Assembly (NCBI GenBank): GCA_030765045.1
Contig: CM060962.1
Location: forward strand, 168,311,194-168,375,193
Source of the DNA: Tenodera sinensis
Taxonomy: Eukaryota; Arthropoda; Insecta; Mantodea; Mantidae
DNA length: 64,000 bases
Direction of reading: 5' to 3'
Shown: positions 34,126 to 46,100 of the stretch, piece by piece
How positions within the stretch are numbered: the first letter of the stretch is position 1
Layout: every line of letters begins with the position of its first letter
Notes under the pieces: generated by a model
The model's input: only the letters and a program-made list of their open reading frames with translations
Told to the model about the DNA's origin: nothing
The model's database searches: none
Translations under genes and position numbers: made by a program

Positions 34126-35159
34126 CCTGCAATAAAACTCTTGCCAGCTTTGAATGACAACAGAAGTTGAGAATCGCCTATTTTTGGTCAGGTGCAAATT
34201 TCAGTGTTGTAAAGTGTAATTAACGATTTTCACATTTAATGTCACAGCCAGTATATGAGACATGGAACTTCGGCTTACCGAGGCACTGATCTAATCAACT
34301 CAGTAACCATGGCAACATGCCGGTATAAAGCCACTTTCCCCAACCGACTCACATTTTTTTCCGATAGGCCACATAGCGTTCTCAAATTTATTTCGAGATG
34401 AGGTAGCACAATTGCGACTTACAATTTCGTACGTACAATAAGTCAACCGATGATAATTAATTCTTCCTTCACACAAGCCCCGTGTAACCTAACGTTTTTT
34501 CTACCTTTCCAACCGTATTGCCCTGATAGGTCAGATCACCAGCACAATAAACCAAAAATCCATGGTTCAAATCTTGGCTATGACATTGCATTTTTCAATC
34601 GGATTCTACTTTAGCATACAAACAACATGCTTCAAAAAGATATTAATTATCATTAATTTGCGTAGTAGTGGTTAACTATGAAACTCGAGACACTTTGAGA
34701 TTGCAATTCACCATTGGGTTATGTTATCTTAAAATTAATTTCGCAGTATCTTGTGGTTTACCCGAAACAATGCGAGTGAGTTGGATAATTTGGTGTAGTA
34801 CTCGTATGTTGCCATGATATCTCAGTTTATTAGAGCACCGGCAGGTAAGTGATCCAAATAGCGGCTATTGCATTTAGTTTTCCAGTCTGACCCTACCTTT
34901 CAAATGCGATTTATCGTTTCAAATTTCAAGGCATTTTTAGTAAGTAGTACACATGTAGGTACATTCTCCTGTGCATGGGTTTCTCAGAAAAATAATGATC
35001 ATATTAATTACAGAAAGCGGTAACAAATATTTGAAACCAAACCCAATAAATTCACAAATCACTTACGTGCACACACTTGTTCGGGTATATTATATTCCCA
35101 CTCAATTTACTCAAACACACTGCTAATTTCACGCATTCTAAGAAAAACTATCAGATTAG
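34126..35159. other. Unassigned interval
   Basis: A weak tRNA-like block with GGTTCAAATCTTGG at 34563 may be an eroded SINE head. Nothing else. Confidence 0.4.
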
Positions 35160-36179
35160 GGGCCTGTATTACGATCTCCGGTTAAGGTTTCTGTTAACGG
35201 TTAACTTGAAGTTACACCCAGATGTCAGTATTACGACCTTTGGTTAAGGATTAACCTAGAGTTATTTCTGGAGCTACACTAACCGCAACCTCAACTTGGA
35301 GTTTACTCCTGTTTCACACACAAAAATGGCGTACCTTTAACCATAGTTGTACGTCGACAGCGATTATTAAGATAAACTGCTGGCTCAGTATTTATTTAAC
35401 GGAAGAAGAGCGAAGAGATTCAGGATGCGCAAAGATAACTTCAGGAGTGGAACGAGGAACAGTTCCGACAAAGATACAGGTTATCAAAAGCTATGATATC
35501 CGAAATTTTAGCGGAAATAAGGCATCAAATCGAATTTATGACAGAAAGACAGTTTTTAAGCACGTATATAACATTATACCAGCATAGCTGTATATTCCTG
35601 ACAGTCTTAAAATGAAATAAAATAAACCAAGATAAATTACATCCGCACCACGCTTTAAGGAACGTAAATGTAATAAACGGAGCATGGTAAATTACACATT
35701 TTGCGAACAGAAAATACACGGAAAACTATACAATATGTAGGTACACATAAAAGTTTAAAAACACGCGGAACTTAAGACCCTTATCTTTAACTAGTAAACG
35801 TTTCATTTTATTCATTTAGGACAACGATTCTGCGCTTCTCCAAAGCATTTCAAGGCTCTGAATGAATAGTGAATAAAACAGAAGATATTTTTAGATTGTG
35901 CAATGTGTATAAATCTCCAAACCATCATTACACGCACCGTTCACACGTCTGTAATGTGGTTAACCTAAATGATTGCTTCATCCACGAGATAGTGTTACAA
36001 ACACAGCAAAAGCCTAGTGAGAAATGTTACCAACTGCTCGCATGGCATCATAATCCTCAGGGTAACAAACCTACAGTCAAATTGAGTTCGTAATACGAGG
36101 CACCGAACCTAACCATCAGTTAGCGATAACCGAAAGGTAACATACCGTGGCTAGTAATCGGAGATCATAATACAGGCTC
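35160..36179 (+). mobile_element. PIF/Harbinger-like element, internally deleted
   Basis: The left end GGGCCTGTATTACGATCTCC and the reverse complement of the right end GAGCCTGTATTATGATCTCC differ at two positions; similarity continues into CGGTTA/CGATTA. TAG flanks both ends (35157-35159, 36180-36182), a 3-bp target duplication typical of the superfamily though usually TWA. Subterminal GGTTAA-rich repeats follow the left end. The inside carries the N-terminal part of a HARBI1-like transposase only. At 1020 bp it is far shorter than an autonomous element. Confidence 0.75.
35400..35615 (+). pseudogene. HARBI1-like transposase N-terminal relic
   Basis: One frame reads EIQDAQR, a stop at about 35435, then EWNEEQ and FRQRYRLSKAMISEILAEI, RHQIEFMTERQFLS, ending at a TGA at 35613-35615. 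The pattern of F-x-x-x-Y-R-L-S-K followed by a long helix is the entry region of PIF/Harbinger nuclease proteins. The DDE catalytic core is not present, consistent with an internal deletion. It cannot encode an active nuclease. Confidence 0.65.
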
Positions 36180-36182
36180 TAG

Positions 36183-39154
36183 GTGAACTATATTCCTGTG
36201 CAAAACCATCGTATTCGAATCTACAAACTTCGTTCCTAACACATTCTGTTTCCATTGCTCGCTCAACATTATGTTACATTTTGTATGCTTCAAGCCCTAA
36301 TTGCAGCCTTTCCAAACCACATCTATGCTTTGAACTTGGGATACACACATAGCTAAACTTGATTGAACAATATTAATTTGCCTATTACACAACTTTATTT
36401 TCTGTAGACTCATGTCAAAGAAGTTTGTCTGCACCTTTTTATTGCTGTGTTTTTCATTACTTTCTGTATTTTCTAAACTTCTGGTAGTATTCAACTTGCT
36501 GTTGTTGTTCCTCGAGAGCACAATCTTTGCTGAAATATCAAACGCTGAACACGTCATTTATCTTAGCTTGATAGGAGGGGGTCAACATTGTCATCCACTG
36601 CAGCTTTTGCACATCTATTACGCATCTCCAGACTTATTATCGTCGATCCAAAAGTCTCATGTTTATAATGAACTGAATCACACTGAGCCGTGATGGCCAA
36701 AACCTCCTCCAATTGTGGAAAATGACTCCCAAAAATAGGGGCTGCTTGGAGATTAAGTGCAAAATAGATGGACAGCTGTCTAATCCGTCTGTTGACACCG
36801 TGTGCAGGCAGGACCTACTTGCTGTTCCATTCTGTACAAATGTCCTTCAAGGGCACAGTGTTCCTTTAAAAAGGCCCGTTATCCACGACATATTTGTCCT
36901 CCTTAATTTTAGCAGCTCTCACAACCTGCTCTGTTGAGTCTCTGGATAAGAGCTTCGGGGTGTCTGAAACCCACAGATCTGAAGACGAGGTCCAATGTTT
37001 CTCGTGTTTTCTGAGCTATTAGTCCCTGATGGCCATCTTAACAGATTTTGTACATACACTTGGGTTAAGCTACAATCATGTTTACTCACTTTTGTTTTAT
37101 GATACGTGATCAAAGTAGCGATTAACACAATCCATAAAGACATACTATTTTTTTTAGATAATTCTGGTTCAGTCTATTAAGTACATCACGCATCTCACGA
37201 ACCTTACCACAAGCTGGCTAGGAGTGTTTCTTGCTCAGAAACCGATGTCACATGCACGAATCTTTTGATATGCCCCAACAAGAAATCAAGTGCGCTGAAC
37301 CAAAGAGTGGGATTGCCACGCAATTGCACATTCCTTTTCGTTCCAGCTCCCGCGATGTTTCATTTAGTGTGCCACGTACTTCCAAAGAAAAGTGTGCAAG
37401 TGCCCTCTAGTTGCATCCATATCTGACCGATTTCTTCAAAGGTTGGCATCAATCGAACCCAGTGTCTCGTTCTAAAATAAGCTCACAACCGCACTGCTGT
37501 TCCTGACATTCCCAAGCTTGCACTGACTCAGGATTGCTTTCTAGACCGTAAGTTCCTCTTCTAAAGTTGTCGTATTTCAGCCCCTGTATAAGCTTCTTTA
37601 AGTTAGTGTGCAACTTTTTGAATCATTCTCTATATCAACTAATATTGCACAACTTTCCTATCGCAAGACGTAAGCTCTTCATGGAATGTAGGTATAGCAC
37701 AGTTGTGTAAGCCTTATATTTGATTTGGAGACAAAGCTACTGAAGCACCGTTTTCGCACTTGACGAATTAGGCCATTAACAGCGACAGTTACAAAAATCC
37801 TCGTGACTGTGAAAACATCAAGCAAGGATGTGTAGCAGATCAGGCGAATCAGCTATCCATAGAGCTTAACCGGTGCTAATTGTCACCATTCGAATATGCT
37901 TATTAATGTACAGCACTGTATCAATGGAAGGATCATTTTATGCATTGTATGTGTTTGTTGCCTCTGAAGTGATCCATAAAAACACCACAAATATTAATTT
38001 TAACCCTTTCAATCAGATCTAAAACACATAGTTGTTATTATCTACGCAGAAATGTACTATTCCAAGTTCAAATCAAGAAACAGAGGCGCCCTTAGGCTGC
38101 CACAATCGCTGAAAGGTTCGGCGACTTTGAGACTTGGTAGGTTTTATACTAAAGTCTAGATTTAGACGAACTCTGCTTGTACGTTAAAGCCATTTAACAC
38201 ACCTTACCGTTGCTAATCAAAGGGAACAAGCTATTAAATATACAGAATATAAATTGCACGTGACATACTCTTAGTTTATACCAGAATTAAAATATTAATT
38301 TATGGTATGTATCTGTAAAATACCCGTTTAGCTACCCAATAGCATTTGCTTAAATGGTCGCATTCAGTTATGTTTCTGACAAGAGAGATTCACCAGCTTT
38401 TTCTAATCGACTTTTACACCGTGACAGCTGGTTGGTCTAGTAAAATTTTTTGTAGGTGAGCAAAGTAGGTATTGTGTACAGTAAATGTTCATGTATCGGC
38501 TATGAAGCAGCTCTTAGTGGAAAATCAGTATGTTTCTGAACTGGACTTCAATCCATAGTACCCTTCGTCCCTTACGCCCTTTTTCACTCAGTGTGGAGTC
38601 TTTTGTCTGTTCAAATGCGTAAGCCAGCTGTTAATGGGTGACCCAGAGAGACATAGCCAAAGTCATCTAGTAGACTGAATAAATTAAAAAATGCCTACGG
38701 TCAGCAAACCAGGTGGTAAGTAGGAATGGATACCACTACTAGGATGTACAACACTGTCATTAGTAAGAGAAACTTCATTATAAAACCGTTTCATTTGTTT
38801 TTCGACGCAACGCAGACATGGTTAAACAAATACGGCAAATAACCGTAACCGTGTGCATCACATGCGCTGGTATTAAGTATGCTAAGTGAACAGATGGCAT
38901 ATCTACAGACAGACACGATACAGAGAAAATGTGCCAACATTTGAAATTGACCTTTTCAATGTCAAAATATATCTGTTCAAAAATGGTTTACGGATGCTTA
39001 CATCAATATTTTGAAAGACTTCGCAGCTTCATTTTTGTCCCTATTTAATAATACTGTATCGATGAAAATATGAAGATCACAGTGGCGCTCTTAGGAGTCA
39101 TTCACAATGAAGTCTTATATATTTAAACGAGCAATTCTTGTATATATAGTCCGC
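36183..39154. other. Long unassigned interval
   Basis: About 3 kb without a nameable gene. Minus-strand frames at 36297-36557 and 36919-37143 and plus-strand frames at 36412-36693 and 36713-36937 lack motifs I know. A minus-strand stretch near 37260-37330 reads TLWFSALDFLLGHIKRF, which looks protein-like but which I cannot place. Confidence 0.35.
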
Positions 39155-39585
39155 GCAAATTGGAAACGGCTCTAACGATTTCCATCAAATTTTGTATTCA
39201 GACAGGGTTTTGCTTATTAAGTTTATCTATATAGGTGTTATTCCTAAAAAACGCGATTTTACGCGTAACAGTCACAATTACTCTAAACCTTACTTTGGTC
39301 ATAATTTCTTTGTTAATGGGCCAATTGCAACAAACAAGCCAGAATATTAAAGGTCTTGTCGGGAGCTTTCAGGAACCCTAAAGAAAGTTGACTTAGCTAT
39401 ATGAATCTACGCGTAACAGTCACAATTAGTCGAAACCTTATTTTTGCCATAATTTGTCTTTTAATGGGCTAATTTCAACAACCAAGCTAGGATATTATAG
39501 GTCTCGTCACGGAAACGGCTCCAACAAGCAGGATGAAAATTTATATTAGCTAACATTTTGCTTCTCAAGTTTATCTAAGTATAAT
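39155..39585 (+). repeat. Nested direct repeats (X-Y-Y-X)
   Basis: Y units at 39262-39380 and 39411-39504 share ACGCGTAACAGTCACAATTA, AATGGGC and CAACAA. X units at 39155-39236 and 39508-39585 share GGAAACGGCTC, CAACATTTTGCTTCTCAAGT-like text and AAGTTTATCTA. The GGCTCTAACGATTT phrase also occurs in R1. Confidence 0.65.
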
Positions 39586-39874
39586 AAGCTCAGTCGCCCA
39601 GGTACTTTACATAATGTAAGCATAGAAGCTCGTTTCATGTTATCTTAATGCACATATTCACATTGACTGTGGTTGACAAACATATTTATAAAGTTATAAC
39701 TAAGGCTATAACTAAGGCTCGGAAGTTCATGCCCTAAAACACACTAAAATATGTATGCCAATATGCTCTTAAAAACTTGAAAATATGCCAAGAAATATGC
39801 ACTATTTAATTAAAACAATTAATGTTCCTTTGCAGTATACAAGACGAGTTAGTGTAGTAATAAATCAAGTTACC

Positions 39875-41250
39875 TTATTCCATAGAGGTTGAAGCAGAAG
39901 TGGTCCCGCTGCTAGTATTAACTGCTAAATTGCAGTTCACAACCAACACTTTGCACAAATTTTCAACTGTAAAACATCGTCTGTTGTCTCGCAAAACACT
40001 TTTGTAACGTGAAAAACTTCTCTCCACGTCACAAGATGTTATCGGGGCATATTTAAATGATGTTAACTGCTTCACAGAGAGAGTCAAGTCTCTTGGTGTG
40101 ACAGATGGTTTTCTTTCCAGGATGTCTCGAATATCGCACATCTGTTTATAACCAGAGTTTTTTGAAATTACATAATTCACTTTCTGTCCTATGCTACCAG
40201 GAACCGAACTTAGATCACATATTGCTTTTTTCAAAGACAGTAAGTGATTCATGCAAGGGAGATCCATGGGAAAGAATCACGTATTGTCTCAGAAATACGA
40301 TGAAGAGCGTGTGCCAAACAAGTTATATGAATTAAGTTAGGAAAAATACATTTCAGAGTTTGTCCTGATTTTACCATATAAGGACCTGCATCAGTAACAA
40401 ATAAAAGTAACCGGTCGTATTTGATTCCACATGTTGTTGTTGTAGTGTTTAACGCCCGCTTTTACTACTACGGCACCGCAGGCGGTGACACTGATGATAC
40501 ATGAAGATGGAGCACCGGTGGAATGAGATGGCGGGGGAAACCGGAGTACCCGGAGAAAACCCGCCCTGACGCCGCTTCGTCCACCACGAATACCACATGC
40601 GGGTCCCTGGGATCGAACCCGGGCCGCCTAGGTGGTAGGCGAGCGCGCTAACCGCTCGGCCACGGGATTCCACATGGCCATAGTAATTTCAAAGAGTCCG
40701 TCACAAACTGGGTCATAGTTACATTGCCAGTGGCCGACAATTCGCTCAAATTAAGAAGACAAGGTGTAGTCTTTTGTTCATTATTTAAAGCACCCACGAT
40801 TATATTAGCAATAGAACGGCGCTCAGAGTCAGGGAGTTCATCAACAACCACAAAAACTGATCCGCTAATTGATTTTGTATATTTGACAATACGTTATTGT
40901 AACAATGTCCTACGTAAGTCTTACGCAATGTATTTTCTGCAGGCACATGTTGTCGAGTGTAGTTGGTAAGCAAGTTTTTAAATGTCGGATTATTAATTTT
41001 GAACATGGGAATATCAGCAGCTAAAAATGCTTGGCCCAAGCCATAGGAGAATTCAGTAAACTACTTCCTAAACACTCTACTAGCTGTTCTTTGTTTGCGA
41101 GTTTTCTGATTAAATTCTCCTTATGTTTTGCTGTTTATGTGCTGAACTATTTGAAATCTTTTCTCACTCCCTACATTCTCACACGCTCCACAAATCAGTA
41201 CCCTATTACCTGTATTCTGTAGATATTAAGTCACCCGAAAGCTCTTTCTG
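39875..41250 (-). pseudogene. hAT transposase (CGBP1-like) pseudogene split by a SINE
   Basis: Reading from 41250 down: a BED-finger-like remnant with RFQIVQHINSKTKGEFNQKT (about 41150-41090), then GQAFLAADIPMFKINNPTFK, LLTNYTRQHVPAENTLRK (41036-40930), ADQFLWLL, SERRSIANIIVGALNNEQ; then the SINE; then KYDRLLLFVTDAGPYMVKSG (about 40415-40355), HITCLAHALHRISETIRDSF; then a frame change and GQKVNYVISKNS, PSVTPRDLTLSV, and the C-terminal dimerisation block CDVERSFSRYKSVLRDNRR with CKVLVVNCNL. The ancestral protein bound and mobilised the element. Here the SINE, at least one deletion or frameshift near 40270, and the frame break near 41039 inactivate it. The 130-codon 3' ORF is the longest intact piece. 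A related relic lies at 47.4-48.2 kb. Confidence 0.8.
40434..40665 (-). mobile_element. SINE type A, full copy with target duplication
   Basis: Head on the minus strand: GTGGCCGAGCGGTTAGCGCG (box A) and CCGGGTTCGATCCCAGGG (box B); body with GGCGGGTTTTCTCCGGG; tail GCGGGCGTTAAACACTAC and (ACA)n. A perfect 11-bp duplication GATTCCACATG flanks it at 40423-40433 and 40666-40676. It interrupts the hAT transposase, whose reading resumes on the other side, so it is younger than the hAT insertion. Confidence 0.92.
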
Positions 41251-41571
41251 TAAATTAATTAATCTATCACTCGAAGTTGGTTTTGTTTTCATCATTTGAA
41301 GAGCTTTTTAACATTTTATATGCCTAATTTAATTTGGTAGGAACCAGTTCACAATACTGTTACGTTTGAAGACCACGATACAACTGCTGGTGGACAGGCA
41401 AGCGTTGCTATAATCGTGCTGCTCAAAAAGTTGACCTGCACTTTATCTTTGTTAATATAAACCTCTCAGACAACGCACTGATTATTCTCTACGCACCTAC
41501 ATATAATGAAAGGGTGGAAACGGGATTCACTGCATGAGAACATGACTCAAAATTAGTTCTCGCCATCTAAC

Positions 41572-41747
41572 GAATTGCATCACCATGTGCAATACTACCA
41601 ATATGAAAAATATTATCCAGATGGAAAAAAATAATAAAAAACCATAAAAATCATTAAAATATGCAATATAGGGGCTATAATGTTGAAATCTTCGTGAGTT
41701 GTATCAGCATGTGCAATTCTACCAATATGAAAAATATCATCCAGATG

Positions 41748-41782
<35 letters not shown>

Positions 41783-41835
41783 AACATAAAAATCATTAAA
41801 ATATGCAATATAAGGGCTATAATATTGAAATAATA
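41572..41835 (+). repeat. ~130-bp direct duplication with expanded poly-A
   Basis: Two units share GCATCACCATGTGCAATACT/GCATGTGCAATTCT, ACCAATATGAAAAATAT, CATCCAGATG, an A run, and CATAAAAATCATTAAAATAT. The second A run has expanded to more than 30 bases. It lies near the right end of the hAT element. Confidence 0.75.
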
Positions 41836-41995
41836 TGCATTTATCAAAATCAAGAAAATATGCAGTTATATGCACTATAAAATCATGTCCAATAACTGAA
41901 AATTCCATAATTCGTGCACATAACGTAAAAGCATACATTTTTAACCCCCAAGAAAAAACATGCAAATGCATGAACTTCCTAGCCCTAGTTATAAC

Positions 41996-42449
41996 GCAAA
42001 TATAGAAGTTAGCAAGCTCCAAGCTTCCCTGCTTGTGTCTACGTCAAACACTGGAACAAATCAGAGAGCCATTTTCCATACACCTCATCAGGTGATTATT
42101 CCTGTATCGGAAGTTCACGGGCCAGGAGATATCTATGAAAATCGCAGTAAAACAATTTGTCATTTCAAGTGGTGCGTTTTCTGTGAGTTTACGAGTATGT
42201 CCTTCAACCGAATAGCTAGGTATGCAGGCCACCATATCAGCTCAGCTGTTTCACGCTCTCTTGCGATTGCTTGCTGTTTATGTTTCCATTTGTCCTTGTG
42301 AACGACAACACATCGATTAATTTTACATTTAAATCTATGTCGTTATATCAATGCTTAATTTTGATAGTAAATGGCCCACAAATCGCTCATTACCTTGGCA
42401 AGACATAGCAATAATTACAAGTAAGTGGTGTGGTGTGTGGTGTTTTTTG
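41996..42449. other. Unassigned interval
   Basis: A 113-codon frame at 41960-42301 starts inside the hAT end and has no recognisable motif. Confidence 0.4.
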
Positions 42450-42684
42450 CAGTGTTTAACGCCCGCTTCTACTACTACGGCACCGCAGGCGGTGACATTG
42501 GTAATGCATGGAGTGAAGATGGAGCACCGGTGGAATGAGATGGCGGGGGAAATCGGAGAACTCGGAGGAAACCCGCCCCAGCGCCGCTTGGTCCACCACG
42601 AATCCCATATGTGATTGCCTGGGATCGAACCCGGGCCGCTTTGGTGAGAAGCGAATGGTCTAACCACTGGACTGCAGCGCGGCC
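42450..42684 (-). mobile_element. SINE type A, full-length copy
   Basis: AGTGTTTAACGCCCGCTTCT, GGCACCGCAGGCGGTGAC, CCGGGATCGAACCC-like box B complement (GGGATCGAACCCGGG) and TCTAACCACTGGACTGCAG. Same arrangement as 40.4 kb. Target duplication is unclear because the flanks are (GT)-rich. Confidence 0.85.
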
Positions 42685-42689
42685 TGTGA

Positions 42690-42692
<3 letters not shown>

Positions 42693-42750
<58 letters not shown>

Positions 42751-42834
42751 CTGTGTGCGCGCGAGTGTGTGTGTGTGTGCGCGCGCGCGCGAGTGTGCGT
42801 GTGCGTGTGCGTGTGCGTGTGCGTGTGCGTGTGT
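42693..42834 (+). repeat. Compound (GT)n(GA)n(GTGTGC)n microsatellite
   Basis: Runs of GT, GA, GT, alternating GC and then about eight GTGTGC hexamers. The 151- and 170-codon frames covering it on both strands are artefacts. Confidence 0.95.
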
Positions 42835-43160
42835 CCTGGTTTATCATATGTACTGTAAAATGGCGCTGCCGCGTTGCCCCCCTCTGTTTACTGGGGTTCG
42901 CGTGCTGCTGGCCGCGTCCCCGCGAACGCTGGCGAGAAGGTTGCTGTCCGTCCTGTACATGCCAACGAACGCGCTTAAGGCCATGCAGATACTCTCTTTT
43001 CTACAAAACGCCATGGGACGTAACCCCTCCTGTTTGAGGAATGAGGAAGGAAATGTGAAATATTAATGCTGGGTAAAGAAACGGCGCGCTCCTCTACCTC
43101 CCAGTGCGCAGACTCCCAATTCCGGCGGCATAACCCTGGGCCAGCTGTAATACGATACAG
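42835..43160. other. GC-rich patch without assigned function
   Basis: CpG-rich relative to its surroundings, with GGTTCGCGTGCTGCTGGCCG and CGTCCCCGCGAACGC. Frames reach 94 codons but only by including the microsatellite. No splice or promoter signal that I would stand behind. Confidence 0.4.
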
Positions 43161-43413
43161 ACGCCATGCATGGCTAATGCTAGCTGAACAACCTTCACTT
43201 CCAACAACGGCTTCGCTTTATACATCACTTTCACAATGTATTTTCGTTAATGCTCATCTTCTTTCTTCCTTCCTAGGTTGAGATGTCGAAATGTCTCAAC
43301 ATGTTTGGTATATTCTAAAGAATCTTACTTGTGGCAACCTATTTGAAGAAATGAGAAGAGGTTTAGAGGCAGGTTGCAGAAAACATTTGTTTTCCAATGG
43401 TTTAGGTTCAACA

Positions 43414-44202
<789 letters not shown>

Positions 44203-44597
44203 TAAAGGCCGGAGGCGTGTGCGTTTTTCCATAGGTATATACTAAACGTGGGCTTCACCGTTACCGCTCAAGCATGTAAGCAACCGCAGGTAGGTGGCAG
44301 GTACAGCCTGACCATGAAAACCGCCTCACTACAGCACAACCGACAAACATCCACTTCTGCAGCTCACTGCGAGAAGAAACACAACAGTCGCGTTATGCTA
44401 CAACTTGACCTTGCGTCTGCATACACTTGCAAGGCAATGCGTCACCAGTTTGCAGAGTACTACGGTGCATTGCGACTCTTGCTTCTATAGCGGCAGTTGT
44501 TTGCACATTTGATGGCCGTGCTGTACTTCTGACGTCACTCATACTTTGCGTCCAGCTAACCCTTATCGCATGCGAGCGCACATTCCTCCGGCCTTTA
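44203..44597. mobile_element. MITE with GGCCGGAGG inverted ends
   Basis: The left end is TAAAGGCCGGAGGCGTGTGC; the reverse complement of the right end is TAAAGGCCGGAGGAATGTGC, 18 of 20 identical. Flanks CTCTATA and TCTCTATA are similar but the exact duplication is ambiguous. It is about 395 bp and non-coding; the 80-codon and 62-codon frames inside are not conserved motifs. Confidence 0.7.
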
Positions 44598-44749
44598 TCT
44601 CTATAATAACGTAATGTTAACAGTTCAGCTTATTATATAACACGGAAATCCTTTTTAAAGTAAATATAGCTATGTAAAACACCAGTATTTCCTATAGTAT
44701 TGTTTATTGCGCTGAGTGTGTACGCCCGTGGAAAAAAAAAAAAAAAAAA

Positions 44750-45800
44750 AAAAAGAGTCACGTCTGGAACTTCAAATTCGTCTAAGTCCAACTCGTCACA
44801 GCGCCGACAATGGCAGAACGTGCACACAAAGACATTGGCACAAGGAGGTCACTCCTTGCAGTAGTCAAATAGGAGGTGTCCCTGCTCGTGAAGCTGCAGC
44901 TCGTATTGGAGTGTCTGTAGAGGTGGGTGAGATTATCCAGGGGAAGGGTTGAACACCGTCATCCTGGTTAAGGAACAAGACGCGTGTCAACTACAGAAAC
45001 GGATGCAGCTTTTATTGCAGATGCAGGGTGGAACCCCTACCAAAGTGCTTCTGATATGAAGGCAAATTTGGATTTCCCTGGATCAGCTGGAACACTTCTG
45101 TGACGTAAAAATGACTTCTTGTGCAAACGGCAGCTAAAAACATCTGATAGACCATCACACATTATTACAGAGGAAAATGCCAACCGCAACTGGAATAACG
45201 CGATATTGTTAGACGAGGTGACACTTTCTTCCTCACATAAGGGAAAGGTGCTTGTCTATCGTCCAAAGGGGTCCCGACTCCATGCAAAATACGTGGCTTC
45301 ACAATTTCATCATAGTCGCGTATCTGCATCGTGTTGGAGCTGGATATCAAGGGACGGTCTTGGTGTGCTGTGGTAGTTTGACATATACTGGAGAGTGCGC
45401 TGTACACAGTAATACTTGAGAATATTTTGGTTTCCTCTGTGAGGAGGGGATATCCTGATGGAATTATTGAATTCGTACAGGATAGTCATCTGTCCACACA
45501 TTTCGAACGGTTTCAAATTGTTTCTCAGAGAGGCAGGATTTCAGAGTGGTAGACTGGCCTCCCTGTTCACCGGATTTGAACCCAATTGAGAATGTGTGGG
45601 CTGAGGTGAAAAGGGAGCTGTGCTCCAATTTTCCTGTAGTTGGGCGAAGGACAAAATATGGCCTCTGGGCACAAATTCAAGAAGTCTGGGACATCGCAGC
45701 TTCTGGTCCACATTACTGCAGGCATTTAATTTTGTCTATGCCCCGAAAGTTGAGGGTAGTTATATGTGCTGAGGGTTGTTACACCCGATATTAATTAAGT
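44750..45800 (+). pseudogene. Tc1/mariner-like transposase pseudogene
   Basis: Starts MAERAHKDIGTRRSL (44811 on), then a broken helix-turn-helix region, TDAAFIADAGWNPYQSASDM (about 45002-45060), KTSDRPSHIITEENANRNW, DEVTLSSSHKGKVLVYRPKG (first catalytic acidic region, about 45212-45272), RVSASCWSWISRDGLGVLW, a broken VQDSHLSTHF block (second acidic residue, about 45478), and DWPPCSPDLNPIENVWAEVK (45550-45610), ending MPRKLRVVICAEGCYTRY. Acidic residues at three positions fit a D,D,D-type Tc1 relative. At least three frame breaks and a stop after VLW inactivate it. Inverted ends were not found. A poly-A run of about 23 bases precedes it (44731-44754). Confidence 0.8.
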
Positions 45801-46004
45801 TTATTTTCGGTGTCTTTGTTTTAGAAAATGATAATTTATTTACACATATACACTGAGTGTTAACAGAATAATTATGCTTTTATGGGCTTAGATAAGCCCA
45901 TAATTTCAAAGCTATATTAATGTTATATTAATTTACATTAATGCAATATTATGTTCTACATATCCGGTCATAAAATTCACAAAAAAAAAATAAAAAATAA
46001 ACAT

Positions 46005-46100
46005 TAAAAAAAAAAAAAAAGACCAGCGATGTGGGACTTGAACCTAGGAACTTATGAGTGGAAGCAATGCCTTCTTAACCTCTCGGCCACCGTAACATTA
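46005..46100 (-). repeat. tRNA-like head, probably SINE-derived
   Basis: On the minus strand GGTGGCCGAGAGGTTAAGAA (box A) and CTAGGTTCAAGTCCCAC (box B) are spaced as in a tRNA, followed at once by a T run that would terminate RNA polymerase III. Acceptor-stem pairing is poor, so I call it a tRNA-derived repeat rather than a gene. Confidence 0.55.

Larger units (their letters stand above)
39701..41987 (-). mobile_element. hAT element with perfect 8-bp target duplication
   Basis: Flanked by GTTATAAC at 39693-39700 and 41988-41995. The right end reversed reads TAGGGCTAGGAAGTTCATGC; the left end carries TAAGGCTCGGAAGTTCATGC preceded by an extra 12-bp copy of its own tip (TAAGGCTATAAC). Inside on the minus strand is a hAT transposase gene of the CGBP1-like type, a SINE (40434-40665) and a duplicated A-rich segment near the right end. 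The full structure is clear although the gene is broken. Confidence 0.85.

Noticed and set aside
36183..39154. A hidden host gene
   Set aside because: No consecutive exon-like frames with splice sites or known motifs; short frames on both strands look random.
42335..43066. Frames of 151 and 170 codons on both strands
   Set aside because: Both depend on the GT/GA/GTGTGC microsatellite and the adjoining SINE.
46005..46100. Possible functional tRNA gene
   Set aside because: Boxes A and B are good but the acceptor stem does not pair, and it has SINE-like surroundings.
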